Source: Vibrio sp. MedPE-SWchi (lineage in GTDB: Bacteria; Pseudomonadota; Gammaproteobacteria; Enterobacterales; Vibrionaceae). Taken from it: DNA of 64,000 nt. Location: assembly GCA_001874155.1 (NCBI GenBank), contig MPDB01000001.1:434001-498000 (forward strand), read 5' to 3'. The first letter of the stretch is position 1; each line of letters opens with the position of its first letter. Position numbers and translations under genes: made by a program. Of this stretch, positions 1 to 10,819 are shown in pieces. The notes beneath the pieces were generated by a model. It was not told the DNA's origin and did no database searches. It saw only the letters and a list, made by a program, of their open reading frames with translations.

Positions 1-3000
1 TCGCGTCAATATCAATGATGTCACCAGCAGGCGTCACATTCAGCGCAAAGGTCGGCAAGCCTTCGACAGGCGTTGGCTGCTCTAATAACGACTCTTGGGT
101 AAACACCACCACACCAAACTCCGCACTACCGCTGAAGTTTTTCGGAGGAAGTACCGATATCGCACTAAGATCTATCGACGTTCCAGCATCAGCAGGTAAG
201 TTCACACTCCAAACGCCATCGCCATTGTTTTTAACCGCGTAACCAGAGTCGGCGGTAAACAAGAACCCATCCGGTACACCCACAAATTTCATCGAGACAA
301 AAGACTCTGAGCCATCAAGGTCGGTTAATGAAATCGCGACAGATGACAGCTCACCGAGAGAGACAGCCGTGTCTTCAACAGTCGTGACCTCTATTTGAGT
401 AGCGCCGTCTTCTAACCCAATGACTTCAACGCCATCAAGTACCGGTGTGACTTCAAAACTGACCTTGGTATTAAACGTATCACTATGCTCTGCAAAGGTG
501 TCTGTATCGAATACGTCGAATGTCGCTTTATCAACCACCGTGCCAGAGACATCAATTGTCACTTCATTTTGGTCGTCTTCGCCTGGGTAGTTTTCATTGG
601 CTTTGAATAACACGTTATCCAAAGCACCAGCTTGTATCTCACTCTGGGTGAACGTCAATACAGGCCCAATGATATCGCCGTTTGCTTCATAGAAAGCACC
701 GACGCCACCTTCAATGGATAGCGTAATGCTAGAAAGTGATTCTTGGCCGCCTTCAATACCCGACACGGTATCGGCGAGCTGGTAACTAAAGTCCAGTTGA
801 ATGTAGCTGTCTTCGTAGCCCACCGCATCTGGCTCATTGTTTTCGTCACCATCGAGATCCATTGGAACCATGTGGTCATCTAGTGAACCTAACACCTCCA
901 AAGTAATACCTGGATTATTGCCATTCACATCGGCAATGGGGTCGACTTTCACCACCACATTACCGTTAGCGACATTGGTATCACCAGAGGTCGTGTCTTT
1001 GGTGATCACGGTAATCGGTAGCTTAAAGTCACCAGAATAATCATTAGGCAGGGTCAAATTCAAACCCGTAAAGGACTCAATGACACCAGCGTCTGAGATG
1101 TTCGTTTGGAACACGAACTGCCCATTAATGAAGTCGATCTCGGCACCTGAAACAGAAATAGGGTAATTCACCCCATCTATCTCCACAGAATCATCAATCA
1201 CGATGGTCACTTCATCTGCTGAGGTCTCTCCATCCGGTACGGTTAACGTAATAATGTCATCAAGCTGCTCACCAAGGTTAACGACTCTATCTTCCGTGGC
1301 AGTAATGATTTGATCTTCTGTAATAGCGATATCGGCGGCTTTTTCGCCTCCTGAAACAACCGACTCAGGGAACACGAGCAACACCGAACCCGTACGATCG
1401 GCTTCTGGTGATCGTTCATTGGTGTCTTCACCTTCATCGGTCACTAAGGTTTCAATGACCATTTTGATGTCGTTGAGATTGTTCTCTTCATCAACCTCAT
1501 CTGGCGGCAGTGTTAACCCATTCGGCGCACTCACGCTAAACGCCTCTTCATCGGTGATGATCCAGCGACCATTGCCTTCATACGCCGCGCCTGTTACCAG
1601 TAGTTGGCTGATAACCGTTGCACTCAGTGGCGTACCATTGGTGTGCGTGAGTTCAATGATGACTTCACTGACCACTTCATCAGAGGATGCATCGGTTTCG
1701 TTGTAACGGATAACATATTCTCCGTCCCACACTTCGTTGTCATCATCGTCAAGTGTTTGATTGTCACTGTTGGTTGTGAATCGAATCACGCCGTTTTCAT
1801 CAGCTTCAATGGTTGAATATTCCGTTGACCCGCTTTCGTCGGTGACACCAAGGTAATTCGTCGGCGTATTGCTGTCACTGTCGTCAGCTTCGACGATAGC
1901 ACGAACCACCACCTTAACTTCACCCGTCAGTGTTGCAGTAACACGGCCACCCTCACCGTCTATATCATCACTGGTGTATTCGTGATCGCGTTCTTCAATT
2001 TTGACTTCAGTGGTCAGTGTGAAGTCTTTACTTGAGTCAGCTGGCGGAATGATCTGAATAAAGTTATTTCTGAGTGACGCTTCGGTGAACGCTTCAGCCG
2101 TCATACCATCGGGCGTGATCGTCAGCGTTTGGCTTAAGCCATCGTCAGATATCACGACGTCGCTATCGACCAGTGCATTGTTAACAATCACTGTCGCCCC
2201 TAAGGGAATATCTTCTATCTTGATCGAGGTAAAGTGCTCGTCAGTATCGAAGTAATCATCACTTTGAGGGTGCCAATCGATATTAATTCTCTGATCTTCA
2301 TTCCCAACTGAGCGGCTGTCGTAATCAAGGGTGGTATCGATAACAGGCGCTACGTTGACTCTAACTTCTTGATTGAAGCTGATCACGTGCCCGTCATTTT
2401 CGGTGACGATTACGGTCGCCTTGATATGAATATTTTCTGTCGAAGAATCAACTGGGCGAATCAGGATCCCTGAATTAGCATTGAATCCAGTGATATTCGC
2501 TTCATAGATCGGCTGATTGTTGTCATCATAACCAATGAAATTGATATCAACTTGCGAACCGTCGCTATCTTCTATGACAACGCCTTCAGGAATGTTAGAC
2601 AGAAGCACCGTAATCGACTCTGACGTATCAGACGGTTTTGTGGTCCTCTCACCCGATATAACGGAAAAATCCAACTCGGCATAGTTATCACCATCATGGC
2701 TTTCAAGGATACTGGTTTGAACGCCTCGAACATCGCCATCCACAAACCCTTCCCAATGCGAGCCGACCGTCGCACCAATTGGAATATCAGCGACTCCTTT
2801 GACTTCAACATTAACGGTTTTGGTTCCGAGATCTTGCTCGCTAACATGAATATCCCCATCAGACAAAGTCGCGCTGTCTTTTACAACTCCCGTCACTTTG
2901 AAGGTGAAATCTTCATTACTGTGAGCTTCAGGAACAACATCAACGTTAGACAATTCTAGATAAGGAATCTCAAAGTAGGTCACGCCATCAATGTCTACCT

Positions 3001-6000
3001 CGACAATCTGGCTATCGCCAGCGCCAATCCACTCAAGCGTGGCCTCTTGCGTGACATCAGAAATACGCACGAACAAGACTTCAGATCCGTCGGTATCCAA
3101 TGATGGATTCATCGTGATCACAGTATCCAACGTAAACTCGCTGTAGTTCGGTTCGTCACCGAAATAATCAGGGTCATCGATGTTGTCTTCATTGATTTGC
3201 GCCCGTTGAACACGGAAAGTACCCGCATCAGCGCTCGGCGTAACATCAATAATCAATTCTTGCGGGTCAGAGCGTGCCGTTGATTTATCGTTCACGCCAT
3301 CATTGTAAGCATTTATACGTTCTGCCGTAATGGCCGTCGCTGAGAAACGAATTTGACCAGAAAAATTATCAATGGGTTTAACTTCAATTCGATTAATATC
3401 GCGAGATTCTATGATATAAACCCCATCCACCGGAGTCAGAGGATCGCCATTACGATCTAAGAGTTCGAACTCTCCTTCACCTTGCATCACTTTAAGCTCG
3501 TAGGTGATGGTTTCGGGACGACTGGTGTCTTGGCTTTCAGCCCTTAATTGCAGGCGAACATTGCTGTCATCTTCTTCCACTTCATAGTGATACGTGCTGC
3601 GATCGTCATTCCAATCGGCAACATCAGCAACGCCCTCGATTTCGATTCTAAAGTTTGAATCAATGGTGTGATCCGCGACTTCATCATTGTGGATCTCCAA
3701 CTGATACTGGATTCGTACGCCACTATTACCCGACGAATAATGACGGTCAGGGACAAAATACAGATTCTCTATTGTCGCAATGGTGTTCGCACCATTCTGG
3801 GTAAAGCTCTGCTGAAGAGAATCGCCACCAAAGACGATATTCCCAGTCGTGGGATCGGCTTCGAGCTTATGGTATTCGCCCCCCTCTAGGAAATAGAAAG
3901 TCCCATTATGGTTCCCCTCTTTGATGGTTAGGGAGCCAATCTCTTCGTTATTATCCGCGTCGAACATATTGACCTGAAGCGATATTTTCGCAGGACTATC
4001 AGCCAGATTCTCTTGATTGTCTTGTGTTTCCTCAAGCTCGGGGGCGTCTCCGTCCGCATAGTTGATGGAGTCATCACGACCCACATCTTCAAATGTAATC
4101 ACTTTCAACGCGATCGGACGCGACTCTTTATCGCTGATAGATATTTCCAAGGGCGCGACCGAGGTATCAAGATCGCCGTCGGTTGCCGTTACATCAATAG
4201 AGAAGGAAATCTCGTCCCCATCATGTTCAAGGTTATTGGTCGCACGGAATTCTACTTCACCATTAGAGTTAATTCGTAAGAAACCAAGTTGCCGCGTGTC
4301 CTGGCCTCCTGTGTCGTTGTCTGTTTGTTCGTAAACCCGAATACTCTGGCGTCCATCTCGCAGATCAACCGATTCTAAGAACGAACCTCTTGGGCCACCA
4401 AAGACTATTGAAGCGTCACCACTTGTTGTCCCTTCAATTTTGGTGAGTGATGCCGCGTCGGCGCCTTCATCGGTCGTGGAGTCAAACATGGTGACTTTGC
4501 TGCCACCAAAACCTTGCCCTTCAATGCGAGTGATGGTTTGTTCGCTCACTAAGGGCACGTCATCCGTCACAATGATCGGCAGTGTAATCTTGTCGGTGCT
4601 GTCATTATCGTAATCGGTGGCGACGATAGAGAAGTCGATTTGTAGCGTGTCTGGGCTGTTATTCAGCGCGTCATTGGCCACCGAATGATCAAGATTACCG
4701 AGAAGCTCAAATGTGTAGCTATTGTCTGTGGTATCAAACGTAATGGTAAAGACCGGTGTTCCCGACTCAGTTTGTGCGGTGTAAACAAACGGCGATGATT
4801 GCGGCTGCGCGCCCCACTCCAACGCTTCACCATTACTGGTTAAGTTTTCTAACGTCTTGTCAGCGTCAACCAGCTCATATTCGACGACACCATCAGCGCC
4901 TTCATTAATCGTAAAGAAGCCCGCTATGCTGGTATCGTCAGTTTGATCCGACCCAATGCCATTCAGGTCATCTTCATCAACCTGAGTCTCTCCTGTTGTG
5001 CCAGCGCCAATAAATGAAGGTATATCGTCAGCAACATCAATCTCGAGCTCGATACCCTCTGAATAATCCCCATCCGCGTCTTTCGCGACCACATCAAATG
5101 GTATCGACAAACTGTCAGCATCATTCAAGTGATCAAGCGGTTCCAACAGTGTAAAGGTATAAGCCCCTTCGCTCGTCAGCGACAAGGTGAAAATGACCAC
5201 GCCATTGGCCACACCCTGATAGTTGCTAACTGTTGCCGACCCCGAAGTTTGAGAAATGACGACGGGTTCGCCACCCGAGAATAAGCCCGAGGCCGTGTCT
5301 GATGTATTTTGTAGCTCGTAGGCCACGACGCCATCAGCGCCTTCTTCTGTCACAAACTGACCCGACGCTTGAGGCGGGTTGGTACTCAACGCATTCTCAG
5401 CAACATTAAATTGACTCGTATCAGTCGTCCCATCGATAACAGGGACATCATCGATGATACTGACCTGCAGTGGCTTCATCTCTGAGCGGCTTGTATCCGT
5501 ATCAATCGCGTACACAGGTAAGTCAAAGCTAAGCGTATTGTTGTCTTGACCATCAGCATGATCGAGCGATTCCAACAGGGTGAAGGTGTAACGCCCTTTG
5601 TCTGTGCCAGCGGTATTCGGCGCATGGTTATCAAACGTTAGGGTAAAGATCTGTGTTTCTGGATCATTGCCATCTTTAGTGAAACCCACATACTGACCTG
5701 AATCGGCAGGGTCTTCACGCAGCTGAACCGCCAAGTCGTTTGAGGTTAGAGCGCCGCTTGTATTGAATTCAGCGGTCGCAACCGTAAAGTAGCTAACGTC
5801 ATCACTGCCATCGGTGTAAAGGATAGAATCTGAGGTGCTGACAGCCAAAACCGTCGGGTTTGAGCCATCATCCAGATTTGTTTCCGACAGGCTAACGCTC
5901 GGCACGGTGCCTATGATCGGGTCATCGCCATCGGTAATGGTGATTTTTACGCTAGAGGCCTCAACATCGTTATCGCCATCGCTCGATGTTATCACCAGAG

Positions 6001-9000
6001 TTTTCACGATATCTTCAAAACCACCGTTACCGTCTGAATGGTCGAGATCTCGGTTTGGCTCAAAGCGTACATCACCCGCAATGGTGAGATAGAGCGTACC
6101 CTCGTCAACGGTAAACGCTTGCTCCGTTGTAATGCTAGGGTTGAGATCCACCGCATCTCCCCCGTCGTAACTGAACTGGGTAATGATCGCCCCATCCGCA
6201 CTTTGGGTTTCAAATACGTTGACCGTTTCGGTACTTGGTGCAATGGCTGCGTTGCTGTCAGCCAGGCTTGGTTCGGTAATGGTTAAGCTGTCACCGCGCA
6301 TCGTTTGAAGGTCGTCTTCAATCGTTACCAGCAGTGGCTTCATCACTGAGCTGCTCGTATCCGTATCTATCGCGTACACTGGAAGATTGAAATTGAGCGT
6401 GTTGTTGTCTTGACCATCCGCATGTTCGAGCGATTCCAACAGGGTGAAAGTGTAACGCCCTTTGTCTGTGCCAGCGGTATTCGGCGCATGGTTATCAAAC
6501 GTAAGGGTAAAGATCCGTGTTTCTGGATCAGCCCCCTCTTTAGTGAAACCCACATACTGCCCAGAATCGGCAGGGTCTTCACGCAGCTGAACCACCAAGT
6601 CGTTTGAGGTTAATGCGCCACCCGTATTGAATTCACCAGTCGCAATCGTAAAGTAGCTAACGTCATCACTGCCCTCGGTGTAGGTGATCGATGCAGAGGT
6701 ACTAACGAGTGCAGCCGCTGGGTTTGATCCATCACCCAGGTTGGTTTCTGACAGGCTAACGCTCGGTACGGTGCCGATGATCGGGTCATCGCCATCGGTA
6801 ATGGTGATTTTTACGCTAGAGGCCTCAACATCGTTATCGCCATCGCTCGATGTTACCACCAGAGTTTTCACGATATCTTCAAAACCACCGTTACCATCCG
6901 AGTGGTTGAGGTCGCGATTAGGTTCAAAGCGAACATCACCCGAAATGGTGAGATAGAGCGTACCTTCATCAACGCTAAACGCTTGCTCGGTTGTAATGCT
7001 AGGGTTGAGCTCCACCGCATCACCCCCGTCATAACTGAACTGGGTAATGATCGCCACATCCGCACTTTGGGTTTCAAAAACGTTGACCGTTTCGGTACTT
7101 GGTGCAATGGCCGCGTTGCTGTCAGCCAGGCTTGGTTCAGTAATGGTTAAACTGTCACCGCGCATCGTTTGAAGGTCATCTTCAATCGTCACCAGCAGTG
7201 GCTTCATCACTGAGCTGCTCGTATCCGTATCAATCGCGTACACTGGAAGATTGAAATTGAGCGTGTTGTTGTCTTGTCCATTCGCATGATCGAGCGACTC
7301 CAACAGGGTGAAAGTGTAACGCCCTTTGTCTGTGCCAGCGGTATTCGGCGCATGGTTATCAAACGTAAGGGTAAAGATCTGTGTTTCTGGATCAGATCCC
7401 TCTTTAGTGAAACCCACGTATTGCCCTGAATTAGCAGGGTCTTCACGCAGCTGAACCACCAAGTCGTTTGAGGTTAGAGCACCGCTTGTATTGAATTCAC
7501 CAGTCGCAATCGTAAAGTAGCTAACTTCATCACTGCCCTCGGTGTAGGTGATCGATGCAGAGGTACTAACAAGTGCAGCCGCTGGGTTTGATCCATTATC
7601 CAGGTTGGTTTCTGACAGGCTTACGCTCGGCACGGTGCCGATGATCGGGTCATCGCCATCGGTAATGGTGATTTTAACGCTAGAGGCCTCAACATCGTTA
7701 TCGCCATCGCTCGATGTTACCACCAGAGTTTTCACGATATCTTCAAAACCACCGTTACCATCCGAGTGGTTCAGGTCGCGATTTGTCTCAAAGCGAACAT
7801 CACCCGCAATGGTGAGATAGAGCGTACCCTCGTCAACGTTAAACGCTTGCTCGGTTGTAATGCTAGGGTTGAGATCCACCGCATCTCCCCCGTCGTAACT
7901 GAACTGGGTGATGGTCGCCCCATCCGCACTTGGGGTTTCAAATACGTTGACCGTTTCAGTACTAGGTGCAATGGCTGCGTTGCTATCAGCCAGGCTTGGT
8001 TCAGTAATGGTTAAACTGTCACCGCTCATCGTTTGAAGGTCGTCTTCAATCGTCACCAGCAGTGGCTTCATCACTGAGGTGCTCGTATCCGTATCAATCG
8101 CGTACACTGGAAGATTGAAATTGAGCGTGTTGTTGTCTTGCCCATCCGCATGATCGAGCGATTCCAACAGCGTGAAGGTGTAACGTCCTTTGTCAGTACT
8201 CGTAGCATCGCCGTAGTTATCAAACGTAAGGGTAAAGATCCGTGTTTCTGGATCAGATCCCTCTTTGGTAAAGCCCACATACTGCCCTGAATCGGCTGGG
8301 TCTTCACTCAGTTGAACCACCAAGTCGTTTGAGGTTAGAGCGCCACCCGTATTGAATTCACCAGTCGCAATCGTAAAGTAGCTAACGTCATCACTGCCCT
8401 CGGTGTAGGTGATCGATGCGGAGGTACTAACGAGTGCAGCCGCTGGGTTTGAGCCATCATCCAGGTTGGTTTCCGACAGGCTTACGCTCGGCACGGTATC
8501 GATGATCGGGTCATCGCCATCGGTAATGCTTAGGTCCATTGTCGCAGTATCGGTATCGCCATCTTTGTCTTTTGCAGTAAAGACAAACTGCTCATTGATG
8601 GTGTCACTGACTGAATGATCAATATCGCGGGCAACACTGAACGTCACGTCGCCATTTAATGAAACGGATAACGTCCCTTCTGTGAAATCAAAGGTTTGCA
8701 TAACGTCATCAGCAAGATCTTGATTCAGGCTAAAAATTGCATCTACACCGCTGGCACCCGAATAGGTAAACGATTGAATGGTGGCGGTATCAGCACCTTC
8801 ATAATCAAATAAACTGTGTGTGACAACTTCAGATCCCGCCGTCGTTGGTTCAATCGTCGAGAATCGCGCATCCAACAGCGATAAATTGTCATCTTGAACA
8901 TTGACCTGAATAACCCCAGCTTCGTCACCCTCAGACTGTTCAGACAGTCGAGAGCGATCGCCATCAGCATCAACGGCGTATACGGGAAGATTGATGGTGA

Positions 9001-10819
9001 CTGACGTGTCTTGTGCATCACCTAGGTGATCAATCTGCTCAAGTAAGGTGAATGAATAGTCTTCTCTCGACGGGTTATCGCTATCAACCGGATAAACGCT
9101 CGTTTCAAACACCGTGATTCGATTGCCGTTTAACTCAATGAAACCTTCATAGCTTCGTACGCCATTGTCAAACGAGGTCAGTTCTAATTGAACCACTTCC
9201 CCTTGTGAAGTAAGCGCGCCATTGGTATTAAATTCGCTTGGCTCCAGTTCAAAATGATCAATGGCATCGCTGCCTTCGACCACGACAATTTGTCCCGTCC
9301 CAGAGACTGTTGCGACGCCATCGCTAGAGCCACCAGCAACGCCAGGTTCCTCTAGATTAATGGAAGAAACATCGGTGATTATCGGGTTGTTACCATCGGT
9401 AATAGAGACATTAATGGTGTTGGTCACGGTATCCTGATCAAAATCCGTGATGATCGTTGCCAGAGAAAGCGTTATCTCATCATTGACATTATTTTCAAGG
9501 TCACTGTTCTCAAGATCACCGTTTTGTTCTAGTGGTTTGAATTGCTGAAACGTATAGATACCGTCGGTATTCAACGTGACCGTTAAAATCGGATCATCAC
9601 TGCCCACAACAGACAACGTAAGCTCTGTGGCATCCGCAGACAGCGAGGCCTGTGTTGCTTGATTGTCACTCAATAAACCTTCAAATTGCTCAAGGACCGA
9701 TTGGTCAAAGACCACCGAAGACAGAAAGTCGCTCCCTACCTGAACCAGCTCTCCTTCAATAAGGGTGTCGTCTGACTCTATATTGCTTACTTGAGCGGTC
9801 GCTGCAATCGCATCGATTCCATCTTCGATCGTAACTTGAGCTTCGACAGGCAGTAACAATTCGTTGCCCGCATTGTCTGCCCCCTGAATTTGAAATGACA
9901 CCGTGATTTGGTCATCAACAAAGCTAACCTGACCAGCACCCACGGAAGGCAAATGATCGATAGGTTGGCTAATTGTCGTGGTCAACTGCAGATTGACATC
10001 GTTGCCAAGCGAAGTCGCGTCTATTTGAATACTTAGCACTTCACCATTGGCATTTTCACCAATTATGGCGTTTAACGCGCCATCATAGCGAAACGAGACA
10101 GCATCACCTGAAGAGGTAATATCACTTGAGAGTTCAGCCAGTAAAGACGCCAGTGAGGCTTCTAGCGGAACAAAGCTCTCTGGATCTAACGACAAGTCGC
10201 CCGAAAAGACAGTAATGGATGAGGTCGTGCTTTGAGGATAACTGCTGAGAGAGACCGTCCCTTCCGTGAGAGACTCAGAGATGCTTTCGCCTCCCTCCGG
10301 CAATCGGGTCGGGCTATTTTCTTCATCTACGGTGCTGATTTCTTCTCGAATCAGACCCGTTGTCTCAAAAAATGTGCTCGCAAGTACTTGGTCTACGTTG
10401 AATTCAAGTGTGACAAAACCAGCATTCGCTGAGCCTGTCGCTCCACCAGCGGCCGTCGCTTCTAGGATTTCAGTCGGATCTTCCCCAGCTAGAATAGCCT
10501 CTTGAATTGCGGCAAAGTCATCTTCGCCAAAGGCAACATCATTCAGTTGCTCTAGGTCAAAACCCACTTCCCCTGAAACGGGAGCAACATTCCACGCGCT
10601 ATCAGTATCTCCACAGGCAACGCAATTGGCATTGAGATGCACCTCAGCGCTCGCATCCTCTAAGGTGATGCTAGAGTTATTGGCCGTGATCACAATATGG
10701 TTTTGAGTGATGGTTTCACCCGCTTGCGCCTTTCGCGCACTACCATCAACAGAGACGACAACCACATCGCCAGAGACTTCTTTCACCAATACACTGTGGC
10801 GTATTACATCAACATCCAT
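1..10819 (-). CDS. LapA-type giant RTX/cadherin-repeat adhesin, N-terminal part (C-terminus off the left edge)
   Basis: One uninterrupted minus-strand reading frame of about 3606 codons starts at ATG 10819 and is still open at base 1. Residues 1-125 form a retention module (start MDVDVIRHSVLVKEV) ending in DPTEILEATAAGG. The TAAG at residues 122-125 matches the site where the periplasmic protease LapG cuts LapA-family adhesins. Known family role: secretion through a type I exporter, with the N-terminal module keeping the protein in the outer-membrane pore until LapG, controlled by c-di-GMP through LapD, releases it. The rest is Asp/Thr/Ser-rich Ig- or cadherin-like repeats, including T1SS-143-like units at about residues 764-1784 and more divergent repeats after that. 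A Cys pair (C66, C69) sits in the retention module. The Ca-binding RTX tail and secretion signal should lie beyond the window, perhaps with the exporter genes. AGGG lies upstream of the chosen start. Confidence 0.9.
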   Translation of the reverse strand, partial: MDVDVIRHSVLVKEVSGDVVVVSVDGSARKAQAGETITQNHIVITANNSSITLEDASAEVHLNANCVACGDTDSAWNVAPVSGEVGFDLEQLNDVAFGEDDFAAIQEAILAGEDPTEILEATAAGGATGSANAGFVTLEFNVDQVLASTFFETTGLIREEISTVDEENSPTRLPEGGESISESLTEGTVSLSSYPQSTTSSITVFSGDLSLDPESFVPLEASLASLLAELSSDITSSGDAVSFRYDGALNAIIGENANGEVLSIQIDATSLGNDVNLQLTTTISQPIDHLPSVGAGQVSFVDDQITVSFQIQGADNAGNELLLPVEAQVTIEDGIDAIAATAQVSNIESDDTLIEGELVQVGSDFLSSVVFDQSVLEQFEGLLSDNQATQASLSADATELTLSVVGSDDPILTVTLNTDGIYTFQQFKPLEQNGDLENSDLENNVNDEITLSLATIITDFDQDTVTNTINVSITDGNNPIITDVSSINLEEPGVAGGSSDGVATVSGTGQIVVVEGSDAIDHFELEPSEFNTNGALTSQGEVVQLELTSFDNGVRSYEGFIELNGNRITVFETSVYPVDSDNPSREDYSFTLLEQIDHLGDAQDTSVTINLPVYAVDADGDRSRLSEQSEGDEAGVIQVNVQDDNLSLLDARFSTIEPTTAGSEVVTHSLFDYEGADTATIQSFTYSGASGVDAIFSLNQDLADDVMQTFDFTEGTLSVSLNGDVTFSVARDIDHSVSDTINEQFVFTAKDKDGDTDTATMDLSITDGDDPIIDTVPSVSLSETNLDDGSNPAAALVSTSASITYTEGSDDVSYFTIATGEFNTGGALTSNDLVVQLSEDPADSGQYVGFTKEGSDPETRIFTLTFDNYGDATSTDKGRYTFTLLESLDHADGQDNNTLNFNLPVYAIDTDTSTSVMKPLLVTIEDDLQTMSGDSLTITEPSLADSNAAIAPSTETVNVFETPSADGATITQFSYDGGDAVDLNPSITTEQAFNVDEGTLYLTIAGDVRFETNRDLNHSDGNGGFEDIVKTLVVTSSDGDNDVEASSVKITITDGDDPIIGTVPSVSLSETNLDNGSNPAAALVSTSASITYTEGSDEVSYFTIATGEFNTSGALTSNDLVVQLREDPANSGQYVGFTKEGSDPETQIFTLTFDNHAPNTAGTDKGRYTFTLLESLDHANGQDNNTLNFNLPVYAIDTDTSSSVMKPLLVTIEDDLQTMRGDSLTITEPSLADSNAAIAPSTETVNVFETQSADVAIITQFSYDGGDAVELNPSITTEQAFSVDEGTLYLTISGDVRFEPNRDLNHSDGNGGFEDIVKTLVVTSSDGDNDVEASSVKITITDGDDPIIGTVPSVSLSETNLGDGSNPAAALVSTSASITYTEGSDDVSYFTIATGEFNTGGALTSNDLVVQLREDPADSGQYVGFTKEGADPETRIFTLTFDNHAPNTAGTDKGRYTFTLLESLEHADGQDNNTLNFNLPVYAIDTDTSSSVMKPLLVTIEDDLQTMRGDSLTITEPSLADSNAAIAPSTETVNVFETQSADGAIITQFSYDGGDAVDLNPSITTEQAFTVDEGTLYLTIAGDVRFEPNRDLDHSDGNGGFEDIVKTLVITSSDGDNDVEASSVKITITDGDDPIIGTVPSVSLSETNLDDGSNPTVLAVSTSDSILYTDGSDDVSYFTVATAEFNTSGALTSNDLAVQLREDPADSGQYVGFTKDGNDPETQIFTLTFDNHAPNTAGTDKGRYTFTLLESLDHADGQDNNTLSFDLPVYAIDTDTSRSEMKPLQVSIIDDVPVIDGTTDTSQFNVAENALSTNPPQASGQFVTEEGADGVVAYELQNTSDTASGLFSGGEPVVISQTSGSATVSNYQGVANGVVIFTLSLTSEGAYTFTLLEPLDHLNDADSLSIPFDVVAKDADGDYSEGIELEIDVADDIPSFIGAGTTGETQVDEDDLNGIGSDQTDDTSIAGFFTINEGADGVVEYELVDADKTLENLTSNGEALEWGAQPQSSPFVYTAQTESGTPVFTITFDTTDNSYTFELLGNLDHSVANDALNNSPDTLQIDFSIVATDYDNDSTDKITLPIIVTDDVPLVSEQTITRIEGQGFGGSKVTMFDSTTDEGADAASLTKIEGTTSGDASIVFGGPRGSFLESVDLRDGRQSIRVYEQTDNDTGGQDTRQLGFLRINSNGEVEFRATNNLEHDGDEISFSIDVTATDGDLDTSVAPLEISISDKESRPIALKVITFEDVGRDDSINYADGDAPELEETQDNQENLADSPAKISLQVNMFDADNNEEIGSLTIKEGNHNGTFYFLEGGEYHKLEADPTTGNIVFGGDSLQQSFTQNGANTIATIENLYFVPDRHYSSGNSGVRIQYQLEIHNDEVADHTIDSNFRIEIEGVADVADWNDDRSTYHYEVEEDDSNVRLQLRAESQDTSRPETITYELKVMQGEGEFELLDRNGDPLTPVDGVYIIESRDINRIEVKPIDNFSGQIRFSATAITAERINAYNDGVNDKSTARSDPQELIIDVTPSADAGTFRVQRAQINEDNIDDPDYFGDEPNYSEFTLDTVITMNPSLDTDGSEVLFVRISDVTQEATLEWIGAGDSQIVEVDIDGVTYFEIPYLELSNVDVVPEAHSNEDFTFKVTGVVKDSATLSDGDIHVSEQDLGTKTVNVEVKGVADIPIGATVGSHWEGFVDGDVRGVQTSILESHDGDNYAELDFSVISGERTTKPSDTSESITVLLSNIPEGVVIEDSDGSQVDINFIGYDDNNQPIYEANITGFNANSGILIRPVDSSTENIHIKATVIVTENDGHVISFNQEVRVNVAPVIDTTLDYDSRSVGNEDQRINIDWHPQSDDYFDTDEHFTSIKIEDIPLGATVIVNNALVDSDVVISDDGLSQTLTITPDGMTAEAFTEASLRNNFIQIIPPADSSKDFTLTTEVKIEERDHEYTSDDIDGEGGRVTATLTGEVKVVVRAIVEADDSDSNTPTNYLGVTDESGSTEYSTIEADENGVIRFTTNSDNQTLDDDDNEVWDGEYVIRYNETDASSDEVVSEVIIELTHTNGTPLSATVISQLLVTGAAYEGNGRWIITDEEAFSVSAPNGLTLPPDEVDEENNLNDIKMVIETLVTDEGEDTNERSPEADRTGSVLLVFPESVVSGGEKAADIAITEDQIITATEDRVVNLGEQLDDIITLTVPDGETSADEVTIVIDDSVEIDGVNYPISVSGAEIDFINGQFVFQTNISDAGVIESFTGLNLTLPNDYSGDFKLPITVITKDTTSGDTNVANGNVVVKVDPIADVNGNNPGITLEVLGSLDDHMVPMDLDGDENNEPDAVGYEDSYIQLDFSYQLADTVSGIEGGQESLSSITLSIEGGVGAFYEANGDIIGPVLTFTQSEIQAGALDNVLFKANENYPGEDDQNEVTIDVSGTVVDKATFDVFDTDTFAEHSDTFNTKVSFEVTPVLDGVEVIGLEDGATQIEVTTVEDTAVSLGELSSVAISLTDLDGSESFVSMKFVGVPDGFLFTADSGYAVKNNGDGVWSVNLPADAGTSIDLSAISVLPPKNFSGSAEFGVVVFTQESLLEQPTPVEGLPTFALNVTPAGDIIDIDA
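5467..8527 (-). repeat. Tandem 864-bp coding repeats in the adhesin (about 3.5 copies)
   Basis: Landmark sequences recur at fixed spacing. gcagtggctt is at 5467, 6331, 7195 and 8059. A match to tgatccatca is at 5861, 6725, 7589 and 8450. The period is 864 bp (288 residues), with a 3-bp loss in the last copy. Units differ by scattered substitutions only, apart from a replaced patch near 8195-8215. Similarity stops abruptly near 8527. The unit contains the motifs SSVKITITDGDDPIIGTVP and GRYTFTLLESLEHADGQDN. More divergent versions of the same architecture flank the block. Confidence 0.93.
10445..10456 (-). other. Predicted LapG cleavage site (TAAG) in the adhesin retention module
   Basis: Codons 122-125 of the adhesin read Thr-Ala-Ala-Gly, preceded by a conserved-looking DPTEILEA stretch. 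In LapA-type adhesins LapG cleaves between the two alanines. The placement about 120 residues from the N-terminus is as expected for the family. The site is read directly; cleavage is inferred. Confidence 0.75.

Noticed and set aside
5467..8527. Regularly spaced repeats that could suggest a CRISPR array or satellite
   Set aside because: The 864-bp period, intact reading frame and protein-level motifs show that they are coding repeats of the adhesin.
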